The notes under the pieces were generated by a model that did not search any database, was not told the origin of the DNA, and saw nothing but the letters and a program-made list of their open reading frames with translations. From Cryptomeria japonica (Eukaryota; Streptophyta; Pinopsida; Cupressales; Cupressaceae): a DNA stretch of 64,000 nucleotides. Location of the stretch: assembly GCF_030272615.1 (NCBI RefSeq), contig NC_081407.1, positions 145,699,744 through 145,763,743 of the forward strand, read 5' to 3'. The position numbers and the translations under genes are program-made. The first letter of the stretch is position 1, and every line of letters begins with the position of its first letter. Positions 25,401-35,775 of the stretch are shown here, in pieces.

Positions 25401-25698
25401 CGAAGTCATTGAAAAAGAGATTACCAATCTCTCCAATAACCTGACTACTGAGCCCAATTCTATTCAGCATTTTTATACAAAGCTACAAACTCTTATGGCT
25501 CAACAGTTAGAACTTTAGAATGAAGAGCACAAAATCAGGATGGATATCACGATTCTTCAAACATTATTTATTCCCCATTTATCATATGTTCAAGAGAAGA
25601 TCAACTGAGCTACCCAATTATCCACTCAAATAGAGCACTAGTACATTCGGGTCAAAAGTTCAACAGCAAATCATCAGGATTCTGACACAATTTCGTTG
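22423..25698 (+). pseudogene. Giant accessory ORF of element A (plant-mobile-like domain, N-terminal 1092 codons)
   Basis: One unbroken frame of 1092 codons from ATG 22423, carrying about 15 scattered stops (mostly TAG) and no frameshift, then cut by a CACTA-like insertion; the last 54 codons resume at 33893. The first about 280 residues form a globular domain with EQTFKITKEIIHIITGYP followed by DHARSQKM, like the domain in the LINE accessory ORF at 10008-11745. A lysine/threonine-rich middle (about 23620-23990; KRKKQDTTKVSPNPPVKRPN, TYRKSTRRLIL) looks like a nuclear-localisation or nucleic-acid-binding tract. An acidic/Thr-Gln-rich linker follows (about 24470-24900), then helical C-terminal segments (about 25080-25560). 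It has no signal peptide or transmembrane span, so it is not an envelope protein. Function unknown. Confidence 0.7.
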
Positions 25699-26010
25699 CA
25701 CTACCAACAAAAAAATCTGTCGAAAACTTTGTGTTGGAAGTTTCGACTATCCTTGTGGTCGTCGCAATTTCGACATCACCTCCAACCTTTCCGATGGCCG
25801 CCATGGATGCTCATACCCTGAAAGAATATTGTCGCGATCTCGACCTATCATCGGAATTCTGACTCCAAAGGGTAAAATTACGACAACCTCTAGGAGAGCT
25901 CCGACGAGGATGCTGTGCATCCGATGACACTCCTCTGTCAGAATTTTACCCTTTGGAATCGGAATTCCGACGATAGGTCAATTTTTCAGAAAAAAAAACT
26001 TTATAGAAAA
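25699..26010. repeat. Left subterminal repeat zone with hairpin
   Basis: Rich in CGAC/GTCG words. Inverted copies of CCAAAGGGTAAAATT at about 25866-25880 and 25940-25954 can pair, enclosing a 60-bp loop. Such zones are transposase-binding sites in CACTA elements (family knowledge). Confidence 0.5.
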
Positions 26011-26019
26011 AGATTGACA

Positions 26020-26185
26020 TTGGTATCTCTCTTCTATCTCTCTTCTCTATCCCTCTCTACTATCTCTCTTCTCTCTTCCCTCTCTAGGTCTCTTTCTCTA
26101 TCCCTCTCTTCTTCTTTCCCTTTGTACTTCTCTTTCGCTACCCTCTCCAGGTCATTATCTCTTCCTCTCACCCTCTCTCTCTCTC
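26020..26185. repeat. CT-rich simple repeat
   Basis: Irregular (TCTC/CCTCT)n tract. The 115-codon plus frame and 70-codon minus frame over it are low-complexity artefacts, not genes. Confidence 0.85.
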
Positions 26186-27107
26186 TCACCTCTATAGTTC
26201 TCACCTTCCATTCCTCCATGTTGTCAAGTTGCAAGATATTTCCCAAAGTACTTGGTTGCTAGGGTTGATTTGCTTAAGTGTTGGAGTCGGAGTTAGATGA
26301 GACCCGCATGATTAAGCTGTATTAAGTGATCAAGTCACCAAGATCTCAATTGTAAACATGACTAGGTTCTAGGGTTTTAGGGTAGCATAGGTCAAGATTG
26401 AGGTATGGTGGTCAAGAATTACCTTCCAATGACAAAAGACATCCAAATGATGAAGAATGAAGGTGATGAACTCATAGAAGTTTGGAGGAGATAATTTGAC
26501 TAAGTTAAAATTTTGTTTAAGCCATGGTCATGATACTAGCTTGTTCATCAAGAGCAATTTGTGTGAATGAACCCTAGAAATGTGCCCATGCTAGAGAAGC
26601 AAGAATTCCAATAAAACCTAAGGCAATGCTAGTAAGGGGTCAAAATTAAAGAATTAGGGTACAAAAAACAAATTTTGGCTAAGTCAAGATGTTGCTCAAG
26701 GATGACCTAAATCATGGAGTGTAAATCAATCATGAAACATGAGAATGGATAAGTCTTGACCCAAGCAACGTAAGTCCCCCTTGTGATTCTAGTAGATATC
26801 ACATCACAATCATTGAGTCTATCTGCAATATAAAGTCAAGACCTGACTATTGGAATCTTGGAGTCATCCCATTTGATCACGTAGTTTAGCACTTGGGAGG
26901 ATTTTGTTCAAGAGAGGATAGAATACTTAGTATTTTATTTTGTGTTGCATAGTGCATAAAAAACACATCAACAGAAACCATTGAAAGGTTTGGTTAAAGC
27001 CTTCGAATCATGATCTCTACGAGAAGCTATCAAGAGTGCCCAGAAGTTGGAAACTTTAGTATCCAAGAACATAATTCATAAGGCACCACTTTTAGAGCAA
27101 CCAAAGA
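26186..27107. other. Unassigned sequence inside the CACTA-like element
   Basis: No convincing coding frame on either strand and no repeat shared with the rest of the window that I could see. Confidence 0.4.
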
Positions 27108-27372
27108 AGCCTATCAATGTAATATTTTATTTACCTTGGATATGTTTTATCCCAAGTGTGATATTCCACTATTAAAAAGCTTAATTAGGTAATATTTTTA
27201 CTTAGGTAGAATAAGATAATGAGTTGCACATTCTCCTTCTTTGATTGAGATTCTACTTTTTCCTTGTCACAAATTTGGAAACTTGGATAAGCAATTTCTT
27301 TTTTTGGTTTTCTACCTCTTCATGATCCTAATGGATTTGGAATCTTGGAAGCTATATATTCTAGGTTTTTCC
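27108..27372 (+). repeat. Direct repeat, left copy (possible decayed LTR)
   Basis: Matches 29904-30170 with many differences. Shared landmarks are GGATATGTTTTATC, TTGCACATTCTCCTTCTTT and AATTTGGAAACTTGGATAA in the same order and spacing. It may be the 5' LTR of a small old retrotransposon, but no primer site follows. Confidence 0.5.
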
Positions 27373-29903
27373 TTGATCAACATATCAAATGAAACTATTG
27401 TGAGCTTTCATATCTTAACATACCAAGGGCTTAAGTTTGGGGATGACAGGCGGATGATGAAGGGGGTGGGGTGGGATGCAAATATATATACAACTTAAAA
27501 AATTAATTATAAAAGGATGTGTATAGAATAAGTATAACAACTGTAAATAAAACTTTGCCACACTATGTAAATTTTACAATAAACATTAAAAATATGTCAA
27601 TGATTTCATTGAAATTTGAACATTAACAATGGTGGTAGAGTTTTGGAACTTTGGGAACAAACTAAGAATAAGTATAAGAATTGCATATGAAACTTTGGCA
27701 TACTAAGTGTTTAAACTAGTCAACATAAAAAAAATGAAAATGATTGCATTAACAATAAGAATGGTGGGTAGAGGTTTGGGGTCAATGATTAGTGCCCCTT
27801 GTGGGGGGTTTGGGGTATAGCCCCCATCAAGGTTAGAGGGCATTGCCAAACTTTTAATACGGATGATATTTTCACAATAATTTCACCATTTTTGTTTAGA
27901 ATTGGAGTTTCTAATTAGGGGCCATGGGAGACTCATAGGCATCCTCAAGATGGTCAAGAGACTCCTTGGAGTCCCTAGGATGTCCCTAAGTGGTGCAGCA
28001 AGGGGATGTTTCCCCTAAGTATTGTATCCTGAAAAAATAGGGATTTTGGAAGGGGGGAAGGGGTCCCCATGTTTCAATGGTTTCAAAAGATTCTAATTTT
28101 TTTTTTATCTTGTCATAACAAAATATACTCCTCTTGCATCCTTGGATGATTTGAAAATTGAAAACAATTTGACAAGAAAAAACTAACTTCTAAAGTTTAG
28201 ACTTAGTTTTCTTTTTTTATCCAAGTCATTACAACATTTCAATGATCAAAGTAGCTTTTTTTTGGTGGTTTCGAAGCATCCAAAAGGCTTGATAAATTCA
28301 ATATTATCTTTCATTCCACCAAAATTGGAGATCAAGAAGCATGCTCACAAACAAGGATTTGTTTGTAACTTAAGGCAATTGACTAGTTTTTGGGGCATTT
28401 TCAGGTCTAAAGAACCTACCATTGTGTCAAAAAGGCCCATAAGACCCCATTTTCATCTAAAATTTGTTTCTTTTGGTCGTAGAAGCATTTAAGGAAAAAA
28501 AAAATCACACAACCAATGATATCCCTATACCATACATATTTGAGTTAAAATAAAAATAAAAAATTGACAAGGTTTGGAGACCATTGAACAATTTGGGAGA
28601 TTGCTAATACATACACTCAATTTATAAAGTCTCAATTTGATGTACTTAATCTTTGAGAGGCTTATACAAAAACATTTTGTAATTGCGAAGTAAGATAAAT
28701 TTCCATTTTTGGCAGTTTTCATCATGGATTATGGTATTAAATTCCAACATTCTATTGTCAAGATAAATTCAGAGAATCATTTGTACTCGAAACAAGGGAT
28801 AGTGAAAAATTGCATTATGTAGGATCTCCTACCCTATCTCATTGAATTCATTCCTACACCAAGTGACTATGAACAAAAGCGTAGGTATTTAACAATGACA
28901 TGGTCCATGGACTAGTGATCCTCCTCTTGATACTCCATCTACAAATGAGAACATCTCTTATACACGTTGCTACTTCAGAATTAAAAGTTGCTTCTTCTAG
29001 AAATTTCCATGATTCTTTGCAATAGGATTATATGTCTTCTAGATTCACCCCAGTAGGACACATTCCTATCAAGCATCGTTAATTTTTTGAAAAGTAGACA
29101 ACATTTCAGATCTAGATGACACCATAATGACTTTGATTTCCTCTTGCAAGATATTCCCCCATCATGTATTGCTTCATCGAAGTTCAAATTTGCTTCTTCA
29201 AGGGCTCTCAATGATTCTCTATATAGGATTCTTCATGTCTATGAGATCCACTTCATTGGGAGGCCTACTTAAACATTTCACATCTGTTTGTGGACTCTCA
29301 CCTTTCAAATATTGATGAAACAATTGAGAATATTTGTCTTCTCATTGATGACAATGCCCATCGAGTTACATCATCTCCCATTGTAAATTCACTTGTTCTA
29401 TCCCCACCATATCATGCAACATGACACATTCTATTTCACATTAATTAAGGTCTCACACTTCAATGATTGTAGTCCCTGAATCTTCTATGGAACAATCACA
29501 ACTTAACATCAACATCAAGACACATGAGTCACTTCAAAAACCATACATCTGAATTCCTTTCTACATTCCACTTGAATGGGAATTCAACAATTTGACAACT
29601 CAAGATTTCCATATTGTGAAAGGAAGGTGCATCATTTGTTGCAAATGAACCTACTACAACATTCACCATTCAACATTTTGCATTGCTTTTCTCTCTTCTT
29701 TGTGGAGGCACCAACTTTAGGGGATGGGGTGGGTCTATATTATCCTTCACATATGTCACTTGGGATGGAGTTTTGTCCTATGGATTTTCTAGTCTCTACT
29801 TCAAGAGGGTACACTCTCTTTATAATTTGGGGTTATTTCATATTTTACATGGATACCTAACCTTGTGACCCATTTCTTCTTACCTCAATTGCACTTAAGG
29901 GGG
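27373..29903. other. Noncoding sequence between the direct repeats
   Basis: Only short broken frames, none recognised. The last bases (CACTTAAGGGGG, 29892-29903) resemble a polypurine tract in front of the right-hand repeat, which supports a worn non-autonomous LTR element. Confidence 0.4.
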
Positions 29904-30170
29904 TGTGCCAATGTACCATTTTATTCACCAAGTGGATATGTTTTATCATAAGTATGATATTGCATTTGTTTGTTTAGTTTACTTAAGTAATTTCTTTTAA
30001 CTTGAGATAATGACTTGCACATTCTCCTTCTTTCATAGAATTATGTTTTTTTCCTTATCCTCAAAAATTTGGAAACTTGGATAAACAATTCCTTGTCTTT
30101 TGGTTTTCTATCTCATCCTCATCTTAATCCTCATGGATTAAAAATCTTAGATATCGAGTGAAGATATTGT
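29904..30170 (+). repeat. Direct repeat, right copy (possible decayed LTR)
   Basis: Begins TGTGCCAATGTACC right after a G-run and matches 27108-27372 in order. Identity is modest by eye, so if these are LTRs the insertion is old. Confidence 0.5.
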
Positions 30171-31169
30171 GAACTTTTTCATTTTCTCTCTTATGAAATC
30201 AATTATGTTATGCTATTTTGATTTTATTATCATTTATATTTAACAATTTTAAAAATATTATCACTTACATTAATTTCTAGGTTAATATTTATTTTGTAGA
30301 TTCTAATAGAATTGAATACCATACCGAAACAATATCTAGTATGAACTAGTTAGTTATGGGCTAGGTTCCAAGCGTACTTGGTAACACAATTTTTGAGCTT
30401 GTGTTTGTTTATGATTTAACGATTGATGCATCTAGCTTTGCTATGCATCTACTTTGAATACAATGAGAGGGTGATTTTGTCTAAGCCAAGAGACCCTACT
30501 ATCTAATATCACCCAAGAAAGATATTGATATTTTACCTTGGAAATATAAGCCTTTTGTAAGTATAATTCAATGAATTGTGATAATAACTTAAAACGAAGT
30601 GAGTTAAAATTTGATTGAGTTCCCCATTGTATTTTAACAAATCACCTAGGAAGATGTTCGTTCCTAACAATTTCCAATTCTCTTTCCAAAAGGATGAAAA
30701 AGAAGAGAAAGGAACTAATTAATGTTGGGATAGAATTTAGAAGACCTATGTTTTGTGTCTGAAAGCTACTAGCCTAGTTAATTACTTAGTGTAAAAATAA
30801 CTCCATTACATAACATAGGGCAATAATCACCATAAGTTTTCAAATAAACTACCCAAACATCAATTGGAGTTACCCTTTCTAAGGTACAAACATAATTTAT
30901 TTATAACTTCAAAATTAAAATAATCACAATACATCCAAATAAGTTCAATAGTGCATGGAAATAGACAACATGATCCATAATTAAACCCATAAATTACCCT
31001 AATTGGATATGCTAATAAAATGGTGTCTCAAATAATAGAGATTATGTTGGACCTATAATAGAGATCTGGACTTTGTTTCATCATACACAAGCATGGTTTC
31101 ATCATACTTGTATCCAAATACGCCATCCATAGATAGGTACTCAGTACCACAATCTCATGGGTACCCTTT
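30171..31169. other. Unassigned AT-rich sequence
   Basis: No gene or repeat identified. Confidence 0.4.
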
Positions 31170-31740
31170 TAGTTGAATTTACCCTATATTTAGGTGAATC
31201 TACCCTTGTATCATTCCTTGATCTAGTATGTCATTCCACCAATCAATAATTTTTCCATATTCTTGGGAGAATACACTATCACTTAGGTGAATATGCCATA
31301 TCCTTAAATGAATCCTCCTTGTCATAATCCTAAGTCCTCTTTTTGTTAAGTCTTATCCCTTCATCTTTAGGAAAATCCACCTATCCTTATGTGAATCTAC
31401 TTTCTCTTAGGTGAATCTATTTCACATAAATCATTTATCTTATCCATCCTTCTTACGCAAATGGTGAATTTTTCCTATCCTTAGATGACTACACTCCCAT
31501 TTAGGTGAATCTATCTAGTTTTAGTCTCCTTCCATTATTTTGTCCAAATTTGTATCCTCTAGTTTACATGAATCTACTTGGTCTTAGGAAAATCAACCCT
31601 ATCATTCTAAGGAAAATTCACCTTGTCATCATCCTTAATCATCTACCTTTAAAGTGTATAGTCCATCCATTCTTGGGAGAATCTAACATATTATTGGGAA
31701 AATCCACTCCCTCTTAGGTGAATCCACCTTTTCCACCTTC
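31170..31740. repeat. Dispersed array of TTAGGTGAATCTACC-like words
   Basis: At least ten variants of CTTAGGTGAATCYACC or TAGGAAAATCCACC occur at irregular 20-60 bp spacing (for example near 31190, 31276, 31368, 31398, 31502, 31580, 31607, 31686 and 31713). The spacing is too uneven for a satellite and there is no open frame. Confidence 0.6.
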
Positions 31741-33309
31741 TCATTAATCTATTATTTGTTCTAAGAAGGACACAAAAGTGGATAGAAAACAATAGAGGAG
31801 ATAGTACTCAAAAAAGTACTAAGGAATTGCATTAGTGACATGTCACAAATGTGAGTTATACATGTTCCAAATTGATTGATTCTCATGAAGGAACTAAGTT
31901 ATCTACAATAAATAGCCACCCAAGAAACCCATTTGCTTTAGGCAAACTATCTTCTTAATAGTAGCTTAATTCTTGAGACACTTGATTTAGATATGATCTT
32001 GTATATGGTGTTAAAAAGAGTAATTAGTCACCAACCAACCACACTCTTCATTTGTATATTTAAGAATTAGTTTGGTCAAACCTTGATTGTAACAAGCATA
32101 ACCAAATCCTCCATGATAAAGTTAACAACAAATATATTATTACATAACCAAATCTTTGTGGTGAGTGTGTTCAACAAATATATTATTGTGTGAATTGCTT
32201 TTGTCCAAAATGTAGGAACTTGATCTACATATCCATGAAGGCATGATTAGGTCTCTATACAACACTATTTTGTTGATGCATATATGTAGTGGTTAGTTGT
32301 TTTCTTTTAGTTGTGGATAAACCATTTTGAGTGAATTTCTCATTTACTTGAGCATTTTGCATTTAGAGAACAATTGGATGACCATTAAACAAGGGGTTTA
32401 AACTCTTTGAACTTCACAAATGCTTGAGCTTTTCTTGTCAAGCAATGTACCCACATCTTAAAGACATCAAATTATGAAAGATGATAGTCCCAAATCTGCA
32501 AATGACTGTCACAACATAGTGAATAAGGGAAATCCATAGATATATTAATGAGTAGCCCTAGATCAATACAAAGAGAGCACATGCATGCTAAGGGAGCATT
32601 GAACAAGCCTTTTTTAGGATAATATAATGGCAGTAAAAGAAATCAATAAAGAGCATAAGTTCATCAAGAACAATTCTTAGCCACAAAGATCTAAGGTAAT
32701 CATAGAGGAGCTGATAATAAGTGAGTTCAAGAAGACACACTCAAGCCTTCATCACATTCCATAAAAAGAAAATCATTATTCCATATAATTGGAAGGAAAT
32801 GATATATTGCAAAGATTACTATGAAGGTCTAAAATAGTAAAAGAGATGAGACTAATCTTTTATTTCTACTTACAACAGTGAATTGGTTGAGATATACTCA
32901 TAGACAAAGTGAATGACATGTATGAGAACAACCTCAATAAAGGTAAAAAGGATAATAAATAGTAGTGATAGATGACAATGCATTGAATGTGCCAAGAAAA
33001 AGATAGTGGAAGCCATGGAGAAATCACTATCAAAACAAAGCCATTAAATAAAACTATGTTGGTGTAGCTTGAGAAGCATAGTAGAACAATTAAAAAAGAA
33101 CACTACTTGGTCCTTGAAAAGCATTGAGTCGCAATGATTGAAAACCACAATGACAACATAGAGGGCATGAATGTTTGGAGTATTTCCATTCTTAAGAATC
33201 TCATGATAGTCCATTATTAGGACAGGTGAAGTGCACTATGAAAGTGTCTTAAAAAGATAATACAGCCATAAGTGATAGTGCCAATGCTTTGAGTTCAAAT
33301 CCTCATGAA
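31741..33309. other. Unassigned sequence inside the CACTA-like element
   Basis: Broken short frames only. The last few hundred bases may be very worn upstream PPR-gene sequence, but I could not align it convincingly. Confidence 0.35.
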
Positions 33310-33580
33310 ATACAGTCATGTTTATCTCAATGCAACGTTTGCCAGCATCCTCCCTACATGTGCTAAAATAGGAGCTTTGGAACAAGGTATGGACATCCAT
33401 CAAAGCATAATCGAAGGGGGTTTTTTGTTAGAAATTAGTTGCAAATGCTCCAATAAAAAAAATCGCAAAATGGGGTAGCATACACACGGCATGTGAATTG
33501 TATGACGGAATACCTCAAAGAGATGTCATTTCATGGAATTTTAAGATTGCAGGATATGCACAAAATGGATTAATTCACAA
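33310..33580 (+). pseudogene. PPR-protein gene fragment
   Basis: Frames in this stretch read as parts of consecutive pentatricopeptide repeats of the plant PLS type. One frame gives ATFASILPTCAKIGALEQGM then DIHQSIIEGG; another gives GSIHTACELYDGIPQRDVIS then WNFKIAGYAQNG. PPR proteins bind organellar RNA (family knowledge). Frameshifts separate the pieces and there is no start or stop, so it is a relic. Lying inside a CACTA-like element, it may be a captured host fragment, or host sequence that the element's ends were misdrawn around. Confidence 0.75.
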
Positions 33581-33892
33581 AAAAAAACCAGTTGCCCTTG
33601 ATTGCAAAAAAAAATTAGTTGCCCTTCATTGAAAAGCAAAGAGTTCCTTTGATTGCAAAAAAAACCTTACCTTGCTTGTGCAGAGATCGCTCCAGCGGGG
33701 GGGGCAGGGAGGCAAGATGATCGCCACTTGCTTTGGTTTGCTTTCAAAATGAAAATACGTTGTGTTTTTTTTTTTTAATAAAATGCCTGAGGTCGTCGGA
33801 ATTCCGACGAACACGGGCATTTTTTTTTTTTAAAATCAAATTTTCACACAATGCTCCTTGTCCATCGGAATTTGACCCCAAATGTATTAGTG

Positions 33893-34054
33893 GAGGGAAG
33901 CAATTTAGATGGTTTGATTTCACTATTAACTGATATTACAGCTCAAAATTCTTTAATGGCAAGTGTTAAGGATGCACTTACCAATGCTCTGAATGATGCT
34001 CGTACTAAGTATAAATCTATTTTTGACCAGTTGCCTCCACCTAATGGTAATTAG
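33893..34054 (+). pseudogene. C-terminal end of the accessory ORF of element A
   Basis: 54 codons in the plus frame that resume after the CACTA-like insertion: EGSNLDGLISLLTDITAQNS, SVKDALTNALNDARTKYKSI, then FDQLPPPNGN and a stop. The helical, Gln/Asn-rich character matches the segment before the insertion. It is followed by about 250 bp of 3' UTR and the PPT of A. Confidence 0.55.
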
Positions 34055-34303
34055 TTTTCATGTTTGTCAAAAAGGGGGAGTGTACCAAGTGTTACCAAGT
34101 GTACAGATGAAATTGACAGGTGGAGCATGGAACATCAGGAGCATGCAAAACAAGTTATGTACATCATATTGTTAAGGGGAGTATGTATTTGAACAAATGT
34201 ATATACTGTCATTTTAGTCAAATTTTGTAAGTATATAGATTTTGAGTTATGACTTTGAAAGGAGTTTTGTCAAACATACCAAACTAATGTCAAAAGGGGA
34301 GAT
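34055..34303 (+). other. 3' UTR and polypurine tract of element A
   Basis: Noncoding. The tract CAAAAGGGGAGAT (34291-34303) abuts the LTR. A second purine run, CAAAAAGGGGGAG, lies at about 34068-34080 and might serve as an internal tract. Confidence 0.75.
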
Positions 34304-35323
34304 TGTTACTATTTACTAAGTTGTCATTATTTTTATGCCCAAAGTCATCCTATATACTCTAGTCAGTTAATACTACGAAAATATTCAGTCGGTAAGTATT
34401 GAGGCTATCAATTATAGAAGAAAGGCTAGTCACTGAGATGAGTAATACCAAGCTGCCTACCGAGCAGTAAAGAAGGTATACCAAGTTAATTAGAACTGAG
34501 TGGAAACGTGTTACCAGATTCAATGAACTTGGACACATATGTGGAAACATGTTACAAGAATCGAGGAATAGGGAACCGTTATTACATAGGAAATTGTATT
34601 CAATGATTTTGTATGATTTTGAGGAAGTTTATCTAATGAAATAATTTCTATGTTTATTCATTCAACAAAACATGTTTGTATGATCAATGTATGAACAAGA
34701 TCATCGTCTTAAAGATCTATATATACAGAGGGATTTGAGTATCTAACACAAAGAGATAGAGAGAGGGAAGATTGGTGATTTTAAAATGAAAATCATAAGA
34801 GAAGAATGACAGAGATATTCAGAGGTGACCGAGAAGATTCTAGAGAACAGTTTAAAGGACTGAATATACAGAAGAGGTTATCGAGTTGATTTATCAATTA
34901 CTGAGGTATGCTATGAGCAAGGTAATTTCATAATGAAAACATAGAGTCTGCTATAACATTTCAGATGTAAAGTTGTAGATATTTTGTAAAGATTTTGATT
35001 GAATCATTTGAGTTGTAATAGAAACCTTTAATAGGGTAAAAGGCTCAAACCAAGTCTATAAATTGTAAAGCCTTTAACTAGGTACAAAATTTTGTAAAAG
35101 TGTTTGTAAATCCTTTAGCAAGGTAGATCTAAATATCTTGATACTCCTAATAGGGTAAGCTATCAGAAATAGCTAAACATGTAGCTCTAACTGAGAAACC
35201 TTTATTATTGTAGTAGTGAAGTTGTGGGTGCCATCCCCACCACAGTTTTTCTCTCTAACAAAGAGTTTCTGCATAACCAAAATATTTGTGTTATGAAGTG
35301 AAACATGTATGGATGTTATTTAT

Positions 35324-35639
35324 TGTTAGGGTTTCAAGCAGATCCAAAGCAAATATGAACTAACAGTTATATGTAGATTTAAATACAAAAGATAAAGAAA
35401 TAAAATAGGGCATAGGTAACACAAAGATTTAACGTGGTTCACCCAGTATGGGTTACGTCCACCATACACAACTGTCCAATCTTTCTTATTATCCAGTAAA
35501 AATAGTACATCAACCTTACAATGCCTTAAGAATCCCAACCGCTTATAACATGCATTTTTTTGGGGCAAAAACAAAGTTGGCCTTTTTAGGGTTTTATTAC
35601 AATGTCGGTACTTTGCTGATCAGTCACCACATTTCAATA
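35324..35639 (-). repeat. 3' LTR of element N
   Basis: Opens TGTTAGGGTTTCAAGC in plus orientation. It carries AGATTTAACGTGGTTCACCC (35425-35444), also found in the LTR of the unrelated element P. It lacks about 20 bp present in its partner near 40052-40071. Confidence 0.93.
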
Positions 35640-35775
35640 ATCTCCCACTTGGAGACTGATCAGGCTCCACACTGAGCAATCTCCCACTTGGAGACTAATA
35701 CTACATGACACCATTGTACATGCAACATCCATTAGATAAAACACTAGGACTCGACTAGTATAAATTCCAAAATTA

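Larger units (their letters stand above)
25699..33892. mobile_element. CACTA-like DNA element inserted in the accessory ORF of element A
   Basis: The left end is CACTACCAACAAAAAAATC (25699 on), the CACTA hallmark; the right end is TTAGTG at 33887-33892. Both subterminal zones hold the palindromic word CGGAATTCCGACGA (25961 and 33797 areas) and related CGAC words. The ORF of element A runs up to one side and resumes in frame after the other. The 3-bp duplications do not match (TTG left, GAG right), so the right edge may be damaged or misplaced. No transposase is seen. It contains a PPR fragment, a pair of direct repeats and an array of short motifs. Confidence 0.5.

Noticed and set aside
26034-26262. 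Serine/leucine-rich and Glu/Arg-rich frames
   Set aside because: Both read through a CT-rich simple repeat on opposite strands.
31170-31740. CRISPR-like or satellite array
   Set aside because: Spacing and repeat sequence are too irregular; the context is a plant nuclear genome.
22423-34054. Accessory ORF of A as a retroviral envelope gene
   Set aside because: No signal peptide, transmembrane helix or glycoprotein-like cysteine pattern; basic and helical instead.
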